Shown one piece after another: positions 1-6,948 of a stretch of 25,186 nucleotides of DNA. The notes beneath the pieces were generated by a model. That model was not told the DNA's origin. It did not search any database and saw only the letters and a program-made list of their open reading frames with translations. The stretch spans positions 1 through 25,186 of IMG/VR virus record IMGVR_UViG_3300043015_002110; one strand, written 5' to 3'. Every line of letters begins with the position of its first letter. The stretch's first letter is position 1. Source of the stretch: a virus. Both the position numbers and the translations under genes were made by a program.

Positions 1-182
1 TTATATATCCATTGAAGAGCGTCCTCTAGTTTACGAAGAAACGCTTCACTCATAGGTTCAGTCTTATGGATCATGCCCTTTTGTCCATACTCTGGCCAAT
101 CCCAACCATACTTCTTATTCATATATTTGTCGTGAACATAACTTACCCAGCGGTCACGATAAGGCCCTATATAAATTTTCAT
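1..182 (-). CDS. Small hypothetical protein, N-terminal part (cut by left edge)
   Basis: The frame starts at an ATG at 182 and stays open for 60 codons to the window edge, so the C-terminus is missing. The N-terminus begins MKIYIGPYRDRW and is rich in Tyr, Trp and basic residues. I recall similar MKIYIGPY starts in uncharacterised proteins of T4-like marine phages, but know no function. The start overlaps the stop of the HNH gene (ATGA at 182-179), so translation is probably coupled to it. No signal peptide or membrane segment is visible. Confidence 0.7.
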   Translation of the reverse strand, partial: MKIYIGPYRDRWVSYVHDKYMNKKYGWDWPEYGQKGMIHKTEPMSEAFLRKLEDALQWIY

Positions 183-691
183 ATAAACAACTCCCAACTC
201 GGATGCTTTATTGTAAACTCCATTTGTTTACGCTTTCTTACAAGCTCCCAATATCCTGGCTTGTAAGGTTTATATTTTGGTTTCCAACCACGTGTCTTAT
301 TACCCTTATTTCCGTTGCAAGTTTGGCACGCGGCAACAATGTTAGTCCACCCGGTTGTTCCACCTTTACTTAAAGGAACAACATGGTCCATTGTTAAATT
401 TGACTTAGAGAAAAAATTGTCACAATACAGGCATCTATACTGATCACGCAAATAAAGGTTAGATTTTGAAAACCTAACCTCCGACTTCTGTTTGATGTAT
501 TCCTTCATCATAATAACAGCGGGAACTTTCGTTTCCCAGGAGGGGCTCCTAACAAGCCAATCATCATACCATTCAAGCACATCGCATTTATCGTGGTAAA
601 GATATCTGATTGCTTCTTTCCATTGAATGACACTTAAAGGCAAATAACTTATCGGTTGGGCGTTAGCATTCAAGATAAGTACGTCAGACAT
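179..691 (-). CDS. HNH endonuclease
   Basis: The 170-residue protein carries a complete zinc-binding HNH nuclease core in its second half. The first Cys pair is CLYC (87, 90), followed by the catalytic DH (102-103), a conserved Asn near 117, the second Cys pair CQTC (122, 125) and N126. HNH enzymes of this type cut DNA using one metal ion at a beta-beta-alpha fold. The N-terminal part (about 1-75) resembles the leader seen in free-standing phage and bacterial HNH proteins. No intron or split host gene surrounds it, so it looks free-standing, either a homing-type or a host-DNA-attacking nuclease. It follows the epimerase gene by 13 bases and has an AAGGA ribosome site. Its target cannot be told from the sequence. 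Confidence 0.88.
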   Translation of the reverse strand: MSDVLILNANAQPISYLPLSVIQWKEAIRYLYHDKCDVLEWYDDWLVRSPSWETKVPAVIMMKEYIKQKSEVRFSKSNLYLRDQYRCLYCDNFFSKSNLTMDHVVPLSKGGTTGWTNIVAACQTCNGNKGNKTRGWKPKYKPYKPGYWELVRKRKQMEFTIKHPSWELFI

Positions 692-704
692 TTATGATCC
701 TTTA

Positions 705-1592
705 CTAATGCTTCTTGATACTATTTATTTCCAAATTGTACTGATCTAAGCACATATCTTCAAGTGTACGAGTTAAATTACAGTGCTTTGATAGCTCATC
801 TACAATACAAGAAACGGCATCTCCAGGTCTACGCCCTGATATCTTTGTAAGAATCTTTTTACCAGTAACCTGTTGCATAGTATCTAATACTTTGCTGACT
901 GAATAACCTTTTCTGCTTCCAAGACATTCATATGGAGTGTTGGTTGGCCCTGCATCGAGCGCGTTAAGGATAGCGTCGCAAACATCAAGGACATGTATAT
1001 AATCACGAACGCAAGTGCCGTCAGGAGTATCATAGTCGTTACCAAAGATTTCAATCTCGGGAAGTAACCCAGCAGCCGCCATAGCAGCACGCCTAATAAG
1101 ATGGGAAGGAAGACCCAGCTGACGATTTGTACCGTCGCTACCGCTAACATTAAAAAATCTAAAAATTGTATATTCATCTGAATATTCCTTTATGATATCC
1201 TCAGCGCCTACTTTACTTCGTGCATATGGTGAGGCCATTTCAAATGCTGAGCTTGTGCTTGCAAATATGAAATGATTGTGATCGGTATACTTTAATAAAT
1301 TTTCAGTACCCATAGTATTTATACGGTAATATTCAGAAGGTTCCTTAAGGCTTTGCGGAACAACGCTTCTGCCTGCAAGGTGTATTATGGCATCATAGTA
1401 CTCGTAAGAAATTCTTCCTGTTATATCGTGAAACCATGTGGCATTGCCAGAAACATAATTAGAGATATCGTTATATTCTCCATGAAATCTAGTATCCATG
1501 TAAGTTGTATCGTAACCGCCATGTTCAGCAAGCATTCGTACTAAATGACTACCAATGTAACCTTCCGCACCAGTTACTAATACCTTTTTCAT
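705..1592 (-). CDS. NAD-dependent sugar-nucleotide epimerase (GalE-like SDR)
   Basis: This 295-residue protein is an extended short-chain dehydrogenase/reductase. The N-terminal NAD-binding loop is GAEGYIG (8-14), an upstream Ser/Thr cluster lies at 112-115, and the catalytic YxxxK is Y123/K127. The family interconverts UDP- or GDP-sugars, most often UDP-glucose and UDP-galactose. It is slightly shorter than E. coli GalE (338 residues), so substrate is uncertain. In a phage it could supply sugars for glycosylating DNA or virion proteins, or alter host surface polysaccharide; no glycosyltransferase is visible in the window. It has its own minus-strand promoter (1620-1648) and a GGAG ribosome site, and the HNH gene follows closely. 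Confidence 0.85.
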   Translation of the reverse strand: MKKVLVTGAEGYIGSHLVRMLAEHGGYDTTYMDTRFHGEYNDISNYVSGNATWFHDITGRISYEYYDAIIHLAGRSVVPQSLKEPSEYYRINTMGTENLLKYTDHNHFIFASTSSAFEMASPYARSKVGAEDIIKEYSDEYTIFRFFNVSGSDGTNRQLGLPSHLIRRAAMAAAGLLPEIEIFGNDYDTPDGTCVRDYIHVLDVCDAILNALDAGPTNTPYECLGSRKGYSVSKVLDTMQQVTGKKILTKISGRRPGDAVSCIVDELSKHCNLTRTLEDMCLDQYNLEINSIKKH

Positions 1593-1619
1593 ACAAAACT
1601 CTCCATTCGCATATTATTA

Positions 1620-1648
1620 AATATAACACATTATCATATCTATGTCAA
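1620..1648 (-). promoter_or_regulatory. Sigma70-type early promoter for the epimerase gene
   Basis: On the minus strand, TTGACA (1648-1643) is followed after 17 bases by TATATT (1625-1620). This matches the promoter pattern repeated across the window. The start of transcription would fall about 20 bases before the epimerase ATG. Confidence 0.75.
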
Positions 1649-1650
1649 TA

Positions 1651-1658
1651 GATAAATA
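1651..1658 (+). promoter_or_regulatory. Possible late-promoter box (GATAAATA) before the lipoprotein gene
   Basis: GATAAATA differs by one base from the T4 late promoter box TATAAATA. It ends only five bases before the ATG at 1664, so initiation at the usual distance would give an almost leaderless message. No other plausible plus-strand promoter or strong ribosome site is visible. Weak call. Confidence 0.3.
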
Positions 1659-1663
1659 ACATA

Positions 1664-2194
1664 ATGAGAAAATATGTTTTTAGCTTATTTGTTTTACTAT
1701 TAATAACGGCTTGCACTAAGCCGCCTGAAGCTGCGAACTCTATTCGTGTTACTAAGAATACCCTTACTCACAAGGCGTACTATTGGTATGGTCTTAACGA
1801 AGAAAGAAACAGACAAACCATAAAAGATATTATGGGTGTGGATCCTGTGCATACTGAATGGTGTGCTGCATTTGTCAATATGGTATTACGCGAAAATGCT
1901 TTACCACAATCCTCAGAATATAACGATTATCCGTTAATGGCGCGAAGCTTTTTATATTGGGGAGACCCAGTTGATGAACCTGAACAAGGTGATGTACTCA
2001 TCTTTGAAAGAGGCAGTACCGGTTGGCAAGGGCATGTCGCTTTCTATGTAAGTACCAAGGTTGTGAATGGCCAAATAGTATATAGCGTGCTCGGAGGTAA
2101 TCAAGATGATGCCGTAAATATAAGAGAATACCCAGAAAGTAAATTACTAGGTATTCGTAGGCTTTCATCAGAAATCAATACAACCATTTACTAA
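1664..2194 (+). CDS. Exported lipoprotein with CHAP/NlpC-like amidase or peptidase domain
   Basis: The 176-residue protein begins with a lipoprotein signal: a basic start, a hydrophobic stretch and an ITAC lipobox with C17 as the expected lipid-bearing residue. The mature part resembles the TIGR02594/CHAP group of cell-wall hydrolases, with a candidate catalytic Cys in EWCAAF (C67) and candidate His in GHVAFYV (H124), then a GGNQ segment. Such enzymes cut peptidoglycan peptides or amide bonds. Lipid anchoring would place it at a membrane facing the periplasm, which is unlike a soluble endolysin. It is the only plus-strand gene inside the left minus-strand block. It could act in lysis, or in blocking superinfection by changing the wall. 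Its stop overlaps that of the convergent gene at 2191. Confidence 0.75.
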   Translation: MRKYVFSLFVLLLITACTKPPEAANSIRVTKNTLTHKAYYWYGLNEERNRQTIKDIMGVDPVHTEWCAAFVNMVLRENALPQSSEYNDYPLMARSFLYWGDPVDEPEQGDVLIFERGSTGWQGHVAFYVSTKVVNGQIVYSVLGGNQDDAVNIREYPESKLLGIRRLSSEINTTIY

Positions 2195-2658
2195 TACAAC
2201 CCTAACAGCCGCCTCAATAATGCACTCGTTTCTTTTTTGTTTGATGCCATTGGGTTAAAGATTTTTTCGTATTCCCAAACAGGTCTACCGATCTTACCAT
2301 CTTTTTCTTTATAATAGCTAGGTCCTTGCGGCCATAAATGTTTATATGAAACAATACCGCTATACCATGTATCGTACTCAACATTTCCAAGATCGCTATA
2401 CAACCATTCGCAATATCGTTTTTGATATACCCAAACAGGATTCTCATTAATAGTAGGATATTCCGCTTCTGCTGCGCCTTCTGATATCATAATCTGACCT
2501 TCGTGTACTACAATATCAATATCTTTCATTCCATAACCAGAATTAATTTTATCAAATTCATATTTCTCAGATAGAACGCCATCAATATAAAGATCGTACC
2601 TTGTGTTTGGTTTTGTCTCGATATTTACACGAATTGTTGCCTCATGCAACTTTGCCAT
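2191..2658 (-). CDS. Hypothetical protein coupled to the TauD-like gene
   Basis: I do not recognise this 155-residue protein. The start chosen is ATG at 2658 (MAKLHEATIR), which has a GGAGG ribosome site eight bases upstream. A longer in-frame reading from 2757 lies inside the preceding dioxygenase gene and has no support. The protein is rich in Tyr and Trp in its second half and lacks a signal peptide, membrane segment or cysteine motif. It begins 17 bases inside the end of the dioxygenase gene, so the two are probably translated together and may work together. Confidence 0.75.
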   Translation of the reverse strand: MAKLHEATIRVNIETKPNTRYDLYIDGVLSEKYEFDKINSGYGMKDIDIVVHEGQIMISEGAAEAEYPTINENPVWVYQKRYCEWLYSDLGNVEYDTWYSGIVSYKHLWPQGPSYYKEKDGKIGRPVWEYEKIFNPMASNKKETSALLRRLLGLY

Positions 2659-3652
2659 ATATCCTCCGTCGCTCAGTATCAACCATATTTGCAAACGTTT
2701 CATGGTCGAGTTTTTGCCCATCATATAAAACGTAATCATTTGGAGCTTGATCTTCAAACAGGTTGTTCATATAGGTTACCATACGTGTCATTGTTCGTTT
2801 ATCGCCATCCTTAACATTTGTCGGTCGAGCATGGAGAGTAATATTCTGATCCATAAAGACAATTTGGCCATCTTTCCAATTTTGAGTATAAATGTTTTCG
2901 GGTTTATTCAATAGGCTCCAAATATGAGCTTTGATTTTTTGACTTTCTTCAACCGATACACCTTTAAAATTGGTAAATGAATGCGATGGGAATTTGATGC
3001 CACGTCGACCAGAGGCCGTGGTATCAATTAGAGGACATTCCATGCCAGGGTGTGGTACCATATGGTATTTTACAATTTCCATCTGAGAAGGAATAAGTTC
3101 TTCTGACATTTTACCGCCATCCCATTCCCATACAGAAATTAGTTCATCAAACATTGTTCGGTCTTCGTGGTTTAATGCTTCATATACAGGAGCTGTTCGT
3201 AAAAACGTAGTTTGACTTCCTTCAGTACCATACAGACTCATTAGACCGATAACTCGTTGCTTGTCGTAATGTGCCTGTTGATCTGAATGCCAATCCAATT
3301 CGCCGTTGGTAAAAATGCCAGTCGGTTTGCCTTTTGCATTTTTTGCATAACTTACTCGTGACATGCCGTCCTGAAAATCTTCAACACCTTTTGAAATATA
3401 TCCAAGGTTTAATAGAACCTCACGCCAATGACTGCCTTTTAAACGTTTTTCGCCGACATACTTGTGAAGCAACGCCCGAGATGGATCGCCCCACAAAGTT
3501 TGGATCTCATATAACCGCTTTTCTGAAATCTTCTGGTCGACCATGACAACGCATTTATCAGCAACGATTCTGCCAAGATCTCTGCATTCCTCGTCGTTAT
3601 TGAGATCAATATCTGAGACCTCATACGCATTATTCAATTTAGTCAACTTCAT
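2642..3652 (-). CDS. TauD/TfdA-family Fe(II)/2-oxoglutarate dioxygenase
   Basis: The 336-residue protein shows the metal-binding facial triad of the TauD family: HxD in LDWHSDQ (H122, D124) and a distal His (H274) in NITLHARP. Arg residues at 286 and 290 lie at about the spacing used to bind 2-oxoglutarate. The family hydroxylates small substrates with O2 and 2-oxoglutarate, releasing CO2 and succinate. TauD itself frees sulfite from taurine, but members act on many compounds, and viral members have no agreed substrate. It may be an auxiliary metabolic gene, or may modify nucleotides or a cell component. It lies downstream of the tRNA and co-chaperonin genes on the same strand. Confidence 0.85.
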   Translation of the reverse strand: MKLTKLNNAYEVSDIDLNNDEECRDLGRIVADKCVVMVDQKISEKRLYEIQTLWGDPSRALLHKYVGEKRLKGSHWREVLLNLGYISKGVEDFQDGMSRVSYAKNAKGKPTGIFTNGELDWHSDQQAHYDKQRVIGLMSLYGTEGSQTTFLRTAPVYEALNHEDRTMFDELISVWEWDGGKMSEELIPSQMEIVKYHMVPHPGMECPLIDTTASGRRGIKFPSHSFTNFKGVSVEESQKIKAHIWSLLNKPENIYTQNWKDGQIVFMDQNITLHARPTNVKDGDKRTMTRMVTYMNNLFEDQAPNDYVLYDGQKLDHETFANMVDTERRRIYGKVA

Positions 3653-3692
3653 AATTTACTTATCCTTGCCTTTCAGTCTTCAATTAAAAATG

Positions 3693-3700
3693 TATTTATT
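3693..3700 (-). promoter_or_regulatory. Possible late-promoter-like box (AATAAATA) before the dioxygenase gene
   Basis: Minus-strand AATAAATA, one base off TATAAATA, overlaps the stop of the 47-residue gene and lies about 40 bases before the dioxygenase start. It is AT-rich enough to occur by chance. Confidence 0.3.
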
Positions 3701-3842
3701 AGTCTATGTCTAAATCGTCGATGTCGAGGAAATCAGTAAATAACTTGTTAAGATCCCATACAACGTATGCGCCAATAGCAACAATTGCTAGGCCGACAAA
3801 TCCTACGATTCCTAGTAATCCCCAAAATATATATTCTAACAT
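3699..3842 (-). CDS. Small single-span membrane protein (47 residues)
   Basis: The frame runs from ATG at 3842 to TAA and is preceded by a GAGGAG ribosome site. Residues about 4-29 form one uninterrupted hydrophobic helix starting EYIFWGLLG. The tail is short and very acidic (DFLDIDDLDID). This is the profile of a small inner-membrane protein. Function is unknown; phage proteins of this size sometimes modulate lysis, superinfection or host membrane enzymes, but nothing here singles one out. It directly follows the two tRNA genes and precedes the dioxygenase gene on the same strand. Confidence 0.65.
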   Translation of the reverse strand: MLEYIFWGLLGIVGFVGLAIVAIGAYVVWDLNKLFTDFLDIDDLDID

Positions 3843-3857
3843 AAACTCCTCTTTATT

Positions 3858-3942
3858 TGGTACTCGCAACCGGACTCGAACCGGTACGCCCTAAGGCAAA
3901 AGATTTTAAGTCTTCATTGTCTACCAATTCCAACATGCGAGC
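3858..3942 (-). tRNA. tRNA-Leu (UAA)
   Basis: The 85-base minus-strand sequence folds as a class II tRNA. The acceptor stem GCTCGCA pairs with TGCGAGT (first pair G-U). The anticodon stem GAAGA/TCTTT encloses the loop CTTAAAA with anticodon TAA, and a long variable arm fits leucine. The T loop is TTCGAGT. The CCA end is encoded. It would read UUA codons, which suit this AT-rich phage. Confidence 0.93.
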
Positions 3943-3947
3943 AATTT

Positions 3948-4024
3948 TGGCGTCCCCGGGAGGACTCGAACCCCCAACCTAGGCATTAGAAGTGCCTTGC
4001 GCTATCCAGTTGTGCCACGGAGAC
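3948..4024 (-). tRNA. tRNA-Arg (UCU)
   Basis: The 77-base minus-strand sequence folds as a class I tRNA. The acceptor stem GTCTCCG pairs with CGGGGAC (one G-U). The anticodon stem AGGCA/TGCCT encloses CTTCTAA with anticodon TCT, reading AGA. The T loop is TTCGAGT and the CCA end is encoded. It lies three bases downstream of the co-chaperonin stop, so both tRNAs are probably cut out of the same transcript. Confidence 0.93.
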
Positions 4025-4027
4025 TAA

Positions 4028-4291
4028 TTAATTAAATACTGCAAAAATCTGATCTTGTTTAACCGCAGCAAGCATTTGTCCATCATTAGTAAACGGTTGT
4101 GAGGTTTGCCAATTGAAGTAGCAAACATTTCCTGCTTGAACTTCCGTAACATTTGGGCCAATTGCAATAACTCTTCCTGGTTTGTGCCCAGTTGATACTT
4201 CGGTTGTTAGTATAATACCACCTGCAGTTGTCTTGCTATCTTTTTCACTTTCTTCTTGTACTACAATAACGTAATCATTTAAAGCTTTCAT
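4028..4291 (-). CDS. GroES/gp31-like co-chaperonin
   Basis: The 87-residue protein has the layout of a Cpn10 subunit: an N-terminal strand LNDYVIVVQEE, a flexible loop region KTTAGGIILT like the GroEL-binding mobile loop, then GRVIAIGPNV matching the GroES GxVxAVGPG core, and a C-terminal barrel strand. GroES-like proteins cap the GroEL folding chamber. T4 gp31 replaces GroES so that the major capsid protein can fold, and that is the likely role here. It is shorter than T4 gp31 (111 residues) and nearer to bacterial GroES (about 97). Its ATG overlaps the stop of the 35-residue gene upstream (ATGA). Confidence 0.78.
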   Translation of the reverse strand: MKALNDYVIVVQEESEKDSKTTAGGIILTTEVSTGHKPGRVIAIGPNVTEVQAGNVCYFNWQTSQPFTNDGQMLAAVKQDQIFAVFN

Positions 4292-4395
4292 ACTTCTCCA
4301 TAATTGTCAATGAATTTCTGCATAAGGTATTGTGGAAGATATGATAATGCAATCCACACCGTCCAAAATACTATATTCATAATAATTATTTCCAT
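4288..4395 (-). CDS. Very small membrane-like protein (35 residues)
   Basis: The frame begins at ATG 4395, inside the last codons of the glycine-zipper gene, and ends in a TGA overlapping the co-chaperonin ATG. These overlaps on both sides suggest translational coupling. A GAGG ribosome site lies about 11 bases upstream; a second ATG at 4380 is an alternative. Residues about 2-24 are strongly hydrophobic (MNIVFWTVWIALSYLP), followed by a short polar tail. No function can be assigned. Confidence 0.5.
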   Translation of the reverse strand: MEIIIMNIVFWTVWIALSYLPQYLMQKFIDNYGEV

Positions 4396-4838
4396 GGTAA
4401 TATTACCTCAAGTCTACGGTTTATTCCGTTTTCTTTAAACGTCATAACACTATGGGAATAAATCTTTTTATATTTGGTTTCGTATTCAGTAACAGTTTCA
4501 CACCGCCGCTCAACACGAGAGCCGCCGTTACCTTGATTTTTATCAGCAGTAATAACGCCGCCTAGTACAGCGCCCGCGGCAGCACCGCTGTCGTTACCAC
4601 CAATTGCTTTGCCAAGAATGCCGCCAAGAATCATGCCGCCTAACACGTCACCGCCTGAGGCACCACCTTTTTCTTGTATTCTAACATTACGGCATTGCTC
4701 ATAATATTTTGGGCTATTAAATTCTTCGTACACATACACATCTTCGATATTTGCGTTGCGAAGGTTGCGTTTGCCGTCAGCGTAAGCTGATGTACTGATT
4801 AATACTGCAGCTGCAGTTACCGTAAGTACTTTAAACAT
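4386..4838 (-). CDS. Exported glycine-zipper protein
   Basis: The start taken is ATG at 4838, giving 150 residues that open with a cleavable signal peptide (MFKVLTVTAAAVLISTSAYA, cut probably after AYA). An earlier in-frame start would run through the upstream gene. The middle holds a glycine-zipper helical hairpin, seen in GGMILGGILGKAIGG and AAAGAVLGGVITA, like the two-helix domains of the 17-kDa surface antigen/OsmB type. Two Cys residues outside it could form a disulfide. It should be exported to the periplasm or outer membrane. Possible roles are envelope change or superinfection exclusion; there is no direct evidence. It begins eight bases inside the end of the upstream gene. Confidence 0.7.
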   Translation of the reverse strand: MFKVLTVTAAAVLISTSAYADGKRNLRNANIEDVYVYEEFNSPKYYEQCRNVRIQEKGGASGGDVLGGMILGGILGKAIGGNDSGAAAGAVLGGVITADKNQGNGGSRVERRCETVTEYETKYKKIYSHSVMTFKENGINRRLEVILPWK

Positions 4839-5049
4839 ACGGTTGCTCCTCTGTAACACCATTGAAATACTCAAAAGGATTACTACTTTCGTCGTAATCA
4901 AACTCTGAAACTGAACCGTGCTCTTTAAGTTGAGCTTCCCAATATTTTTCAACCAAATCGGTAATGGATCCACCGGCTGAATCATTATCAAGTGCGTAGT
5001 CAATTGCTGCGCTTTCGATTAGTTCGTTCATTGTTGTTTCGTATTCCAT
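4831..5049 (-). CDS. Acidic hypothetical protein (72 residues)
   Basis: This acidic protein begins MEYETTMNELIES and lacks cysteines, a signal peptide and membrane segments. I do not recognise it. It is the first gene after a strong minus-strand promoter (5079-5107), has an AAGGA ribosome site, and overlaps the start of the exported glycine-zipper gene by eight bases. Acidic first genes of early units in phages are often host-takeover proteins, but that is only a suggestion here. Confidence 0.72.
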   Translation of the reverse strand: MEYETTMNELIESAAIDYALDNDSAGGSITDLVEKYWEAQLKEHGSVSEFDYDESSNPFEYFNGVTEEQPYV

Positions 5050-5078
5050 GATCGTATCCTTTTTGCTGATCTGGTACT

Positions 5079-5107
5079 AGTATAATCCATTTTGAAATGA
5101 ATGTCAA
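5079..5107 (-). promoter_or_regulatory. Sigma70-type early promoter for the 5049 to 3699 gene series
   Basis: On the minus strand an A-tract (AAAAAAACTA) precedes TTGACA (5107-5102), then 17 bases, then TATACT (5084-5079). It should drive the acidic gene, the glycine-zipper gene, the small membrane genes, the co-chaperonin and both tRNAs. Confidence 0.85.
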
Positions 5108-5115
5108 TAGTTTTT

Positions 5116-5358
5116 TTAGAATTTATACGAAGTATTTTTATTTATTGCACCATGAATGATTTTCCATTTAACCCAGGATCCTAAGCAGTGATCTTCATCA
5201 TACCAAAAAAATAAATCAATCAACCAACAAATATGCCATTTGCCTTGGCGCTTTCTTCCATATTGACCCGCTGATATTGTTGCGTTGCTTTTACCACCTA
5301 ACAATACATTAAAGAAAATCGAGGTTGCAACCCCCAACCTTTTAAAATAGTTTTTCAT
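5116..5358 (-). CDS. Small hypothetical protein, phage-conserved type (80 residues)
   Basis: The protein begins MKNYFKRLGVATSIFFNVLLGG. It is basic, with a partly hydrophobic N-terminus and a tryptophan-rich middle (KWHICWLIDLFFWYDEDHC). I recall short proteins with the same MKNYFKRLG start and an IDLFF-CL-SW pattern in other phages, always without function. Its ATG overlaps the stop of the topoisomerase gene (ATGA), which implies coupled translation. It might be a membrane-associated protein. Confidence 0.72.
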   Translation of the reverse strand: MKNYFKRLGVATSIFFNVLLGGKSNATISAGQYGRKRQGKWHICWLIDLFFWYDEDHCLGSWVKWKIIHGAINKNTSYKF

Positions 5359-6692
5359 AATTCTTCGAGATCCTTTGTGAATTGGTTTTTAGGAGTCTCC
5401 TTCAACCAAAACTTCTCTTCTTTAATCGCGGCCTTTATTTCTTTGGCTAGTTCCTTAACCATCTCGTCAGTCAAGCTTAGAATATTGATACGAAGTAAAC
5501 GGTCTACATCTTCTGCAAGAGCAGACGTCATACCAAGAATATCTTTGCCAACTTCATTCTTTTTACGATTCTTAAACACAATAACATCATCAAGTACAGC
5601 TTGAATAAATTCCATTTTGACAGTCAACCATCGGGCAAGTTCAGTTGCTTCTTCGTGGCGTTTAGAAATTCGTTTTTGTAGAATACCCATACGGTAATCG
5701 CAAAAATCCTTTACAAGTTGGCGTTCGTCATCATACTCACGAAGTTTGCCATTAAAGTCAATAACCGTAAGGTTTTCAGTTAACGGTTTGCTAAGCTTAA
5801 ATTTCTGTATAATTTTCTGGTCGTTCCAATCGGAGCTACCTTTTTGTTTTAATTTAACTTCGAAACGAAAACCTTGTTTATCACACATATCGTCATAGCT
5901 AACAATATCGCCATCGTCTTCGAGTTTATCAAGAACCTTGACGTATCCTTCGCGGTCAAAGCCGTATGGCACTTCAGTGATAGTCAGTTGAGTTTTCGAC
6001 GTTTTATGGAATTTACCCCAAACAGTATACTTGTTTTCAACGTCATCATATGTAACTGCACCATTGAAATCAGGAAAGCACACTGGAAGCTTGTTGGTTA
6101 TATTACCACTCGACAAGTATTCACGACAAGCACCAGAAAGTGCATTAGGATCTCGTGGAAGTATGTTTGTAGCAAAACCGGTTGCAATACCTTTGGTTCC
6201 GTTTGCTAAAACCAAAGGAATGACTGGCAAATAAAACGCCGGTGGTTCGTGTTCTGGATCCACGTGTGCAGGGGCGAGGTCAGCGTCACGGAGATACTTG
6301 TTGAAGTTCTCATGTAATCGCGTATAGACATAACGTGGAGCACCTGCTTCCTGGACCAGTCGAGTACCGAACGAACCACGGCCTTCAACTAAGCAGATGT
6401 TATTATTCCACGACGCAGCCATGAGCTGCCCCGCCCCTGCGGCCGACGACTCACCGTGGTTATATCCATAATCGGAAATGATACCTGCAACAGCAGAGAC
6501 TTTTTTGAAATCTCGTTTGGAGTTCAATATCGACGAATATAGATAAAACCTTTGCACGGGTTTCAGGCCATCAATCATGTTTGGGATAGCACGTGATTCA
6601 ACCGTATACATAGCAAAGGATAACCACTCTTGTGAGGCAACCTTTGAAATAGGATACTCATTAGAGTCAGTAGTAAAATTTAGTACGCTCAT
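5355..6692 (-). CDS. 52: DNA topoisomerase II medium subunit (gp52)
   Basis: The 445-residue protein is the breakage-reunion subunit of the T4-type type II topoisomerase (T4 gp52 is about the same length). It shows the GyrA-like core: SRAIPNMIDGLKPVQR near 33-48, the YGYNHGESS segment near 75-83, and the active-site region APRYVYTRL with Arg120-Tyr121 as the DNA-linking tyrosine. A charged helical C-terminal half follows. With the 39/60 subunit it passes one duplex through another, relieving supercoils during replication. It is transcribed from its own promoter (6720-6748), which overlaps the end of the upstream gene, although the large-subunit gene lies upstream on the same strand. Confidence 0.95.
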   Translation of the reverse strand: MSVLNFTTDSNEYPISKVASQEWLSFAMYTVESRAIPNMIDGLKPVQRFYLYSSILNSKRDFKKVSAVAGIISDYGYNHGESSAAGAGQLMAASWNNNICLVEGRGSFGTRLVQEAGAPRYVYTRLHENFNKYLRDADLAPAHVDPEHEPPAFYLPVIPLVLANGTKGIATGFATNILPRDPNALSGACREYLSSGNITNKLPVCFPDFNGAVTYDDVENKYTVWGKFHKTSKTQLTITEVPYGFDREGYVKVLDKLEDDGDIVSYDDMCDKQGFRFEVKLKQKGSSDWNDQKIIQKFKLSKPLTENLTVIDFNGKLREYDDERQLVKDFCDYRMGILQKRISKRHEEATELARWLTVKMEFIQAVLDDVIVFKNRKKNEVGKDILGMTSALAEDVDRLLRINILSLTDEMVKELAKEIKAAIKEEKFWLKETPKNQFTKDLEEL

Positions 6693-6719
6693 AGCAAACC
6701 TTTTTCAATTTATAGTACT

Positions 6720-6748
6720 ATTCTATCAAAGAATAATACGAATGTCAA
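6720..6748 (-). promoter_or_regulatory. Sigma70-type early promoter for gene 52
   Basis: Minus-strand TTGACA (6748-6743), 17 bases, TAGAAT (6725-6720). The TGA stop of the zinc-ribbon gene (6747-6745) lies inside TTGACA. Confidence 0.85.
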
Positions 6749-6948
6749 CCATTATTTTCTTTTTCTCGCATTTGTTTTGAACCATTTCCCCACTTATGTA
6801 ATGGGCATTTGGCTTTAAGGAACTTGACCTTGAGCGGAACAACGCAGGCGCACTTTAAACACATGTTCGTCATCTGAAAATACTCAGGACACATATGGCA
6901 TATATTAAGCCGCTGCTGTTGTATTACCTTTGGCGCTTTTCCTATCAT
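6745..6948 (-). CDS. Small zinc-ribbon-like protein (67 residues)
   Basis: The protein has a cysteine-rich core: CHMC, then MCLKCAC, then KCPLHKW, enough ligands for one structural zinc. The remainder is basic (QQQRLN, KQMREKEN). Phage zinc-ribbon proteins of this kind often bind nucleic acid or RNA polymerase, but this is not shown. Its ATG overlaps the stop of the preceding 74-residue gene (ATGA), and its own stop is embedded in the gene 52 promoter. It lies between the two topoisomerase subunit genes. Confidence 0.75.
   Translation of the reverse strand: MIGKAPKVIQQQRLNICHMCPEYFQMTNMCLKCACVVPLKVKFLKAKCPLHKWGNGSKQMREKENNG

Noticed and set aside
884-1177. A 97-codon minus-strand frame with membrane-like stretches
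   Set aside because: It lies in another frame inside the clear epimerase gene, so the hydrophobic pattern is a by-product of that sequence.
5874-6209. A 111-codon plus-strand frame
   Set aside because: Antisense to the conserved gene 52 coding sequence, with no promoter or ribosome site.
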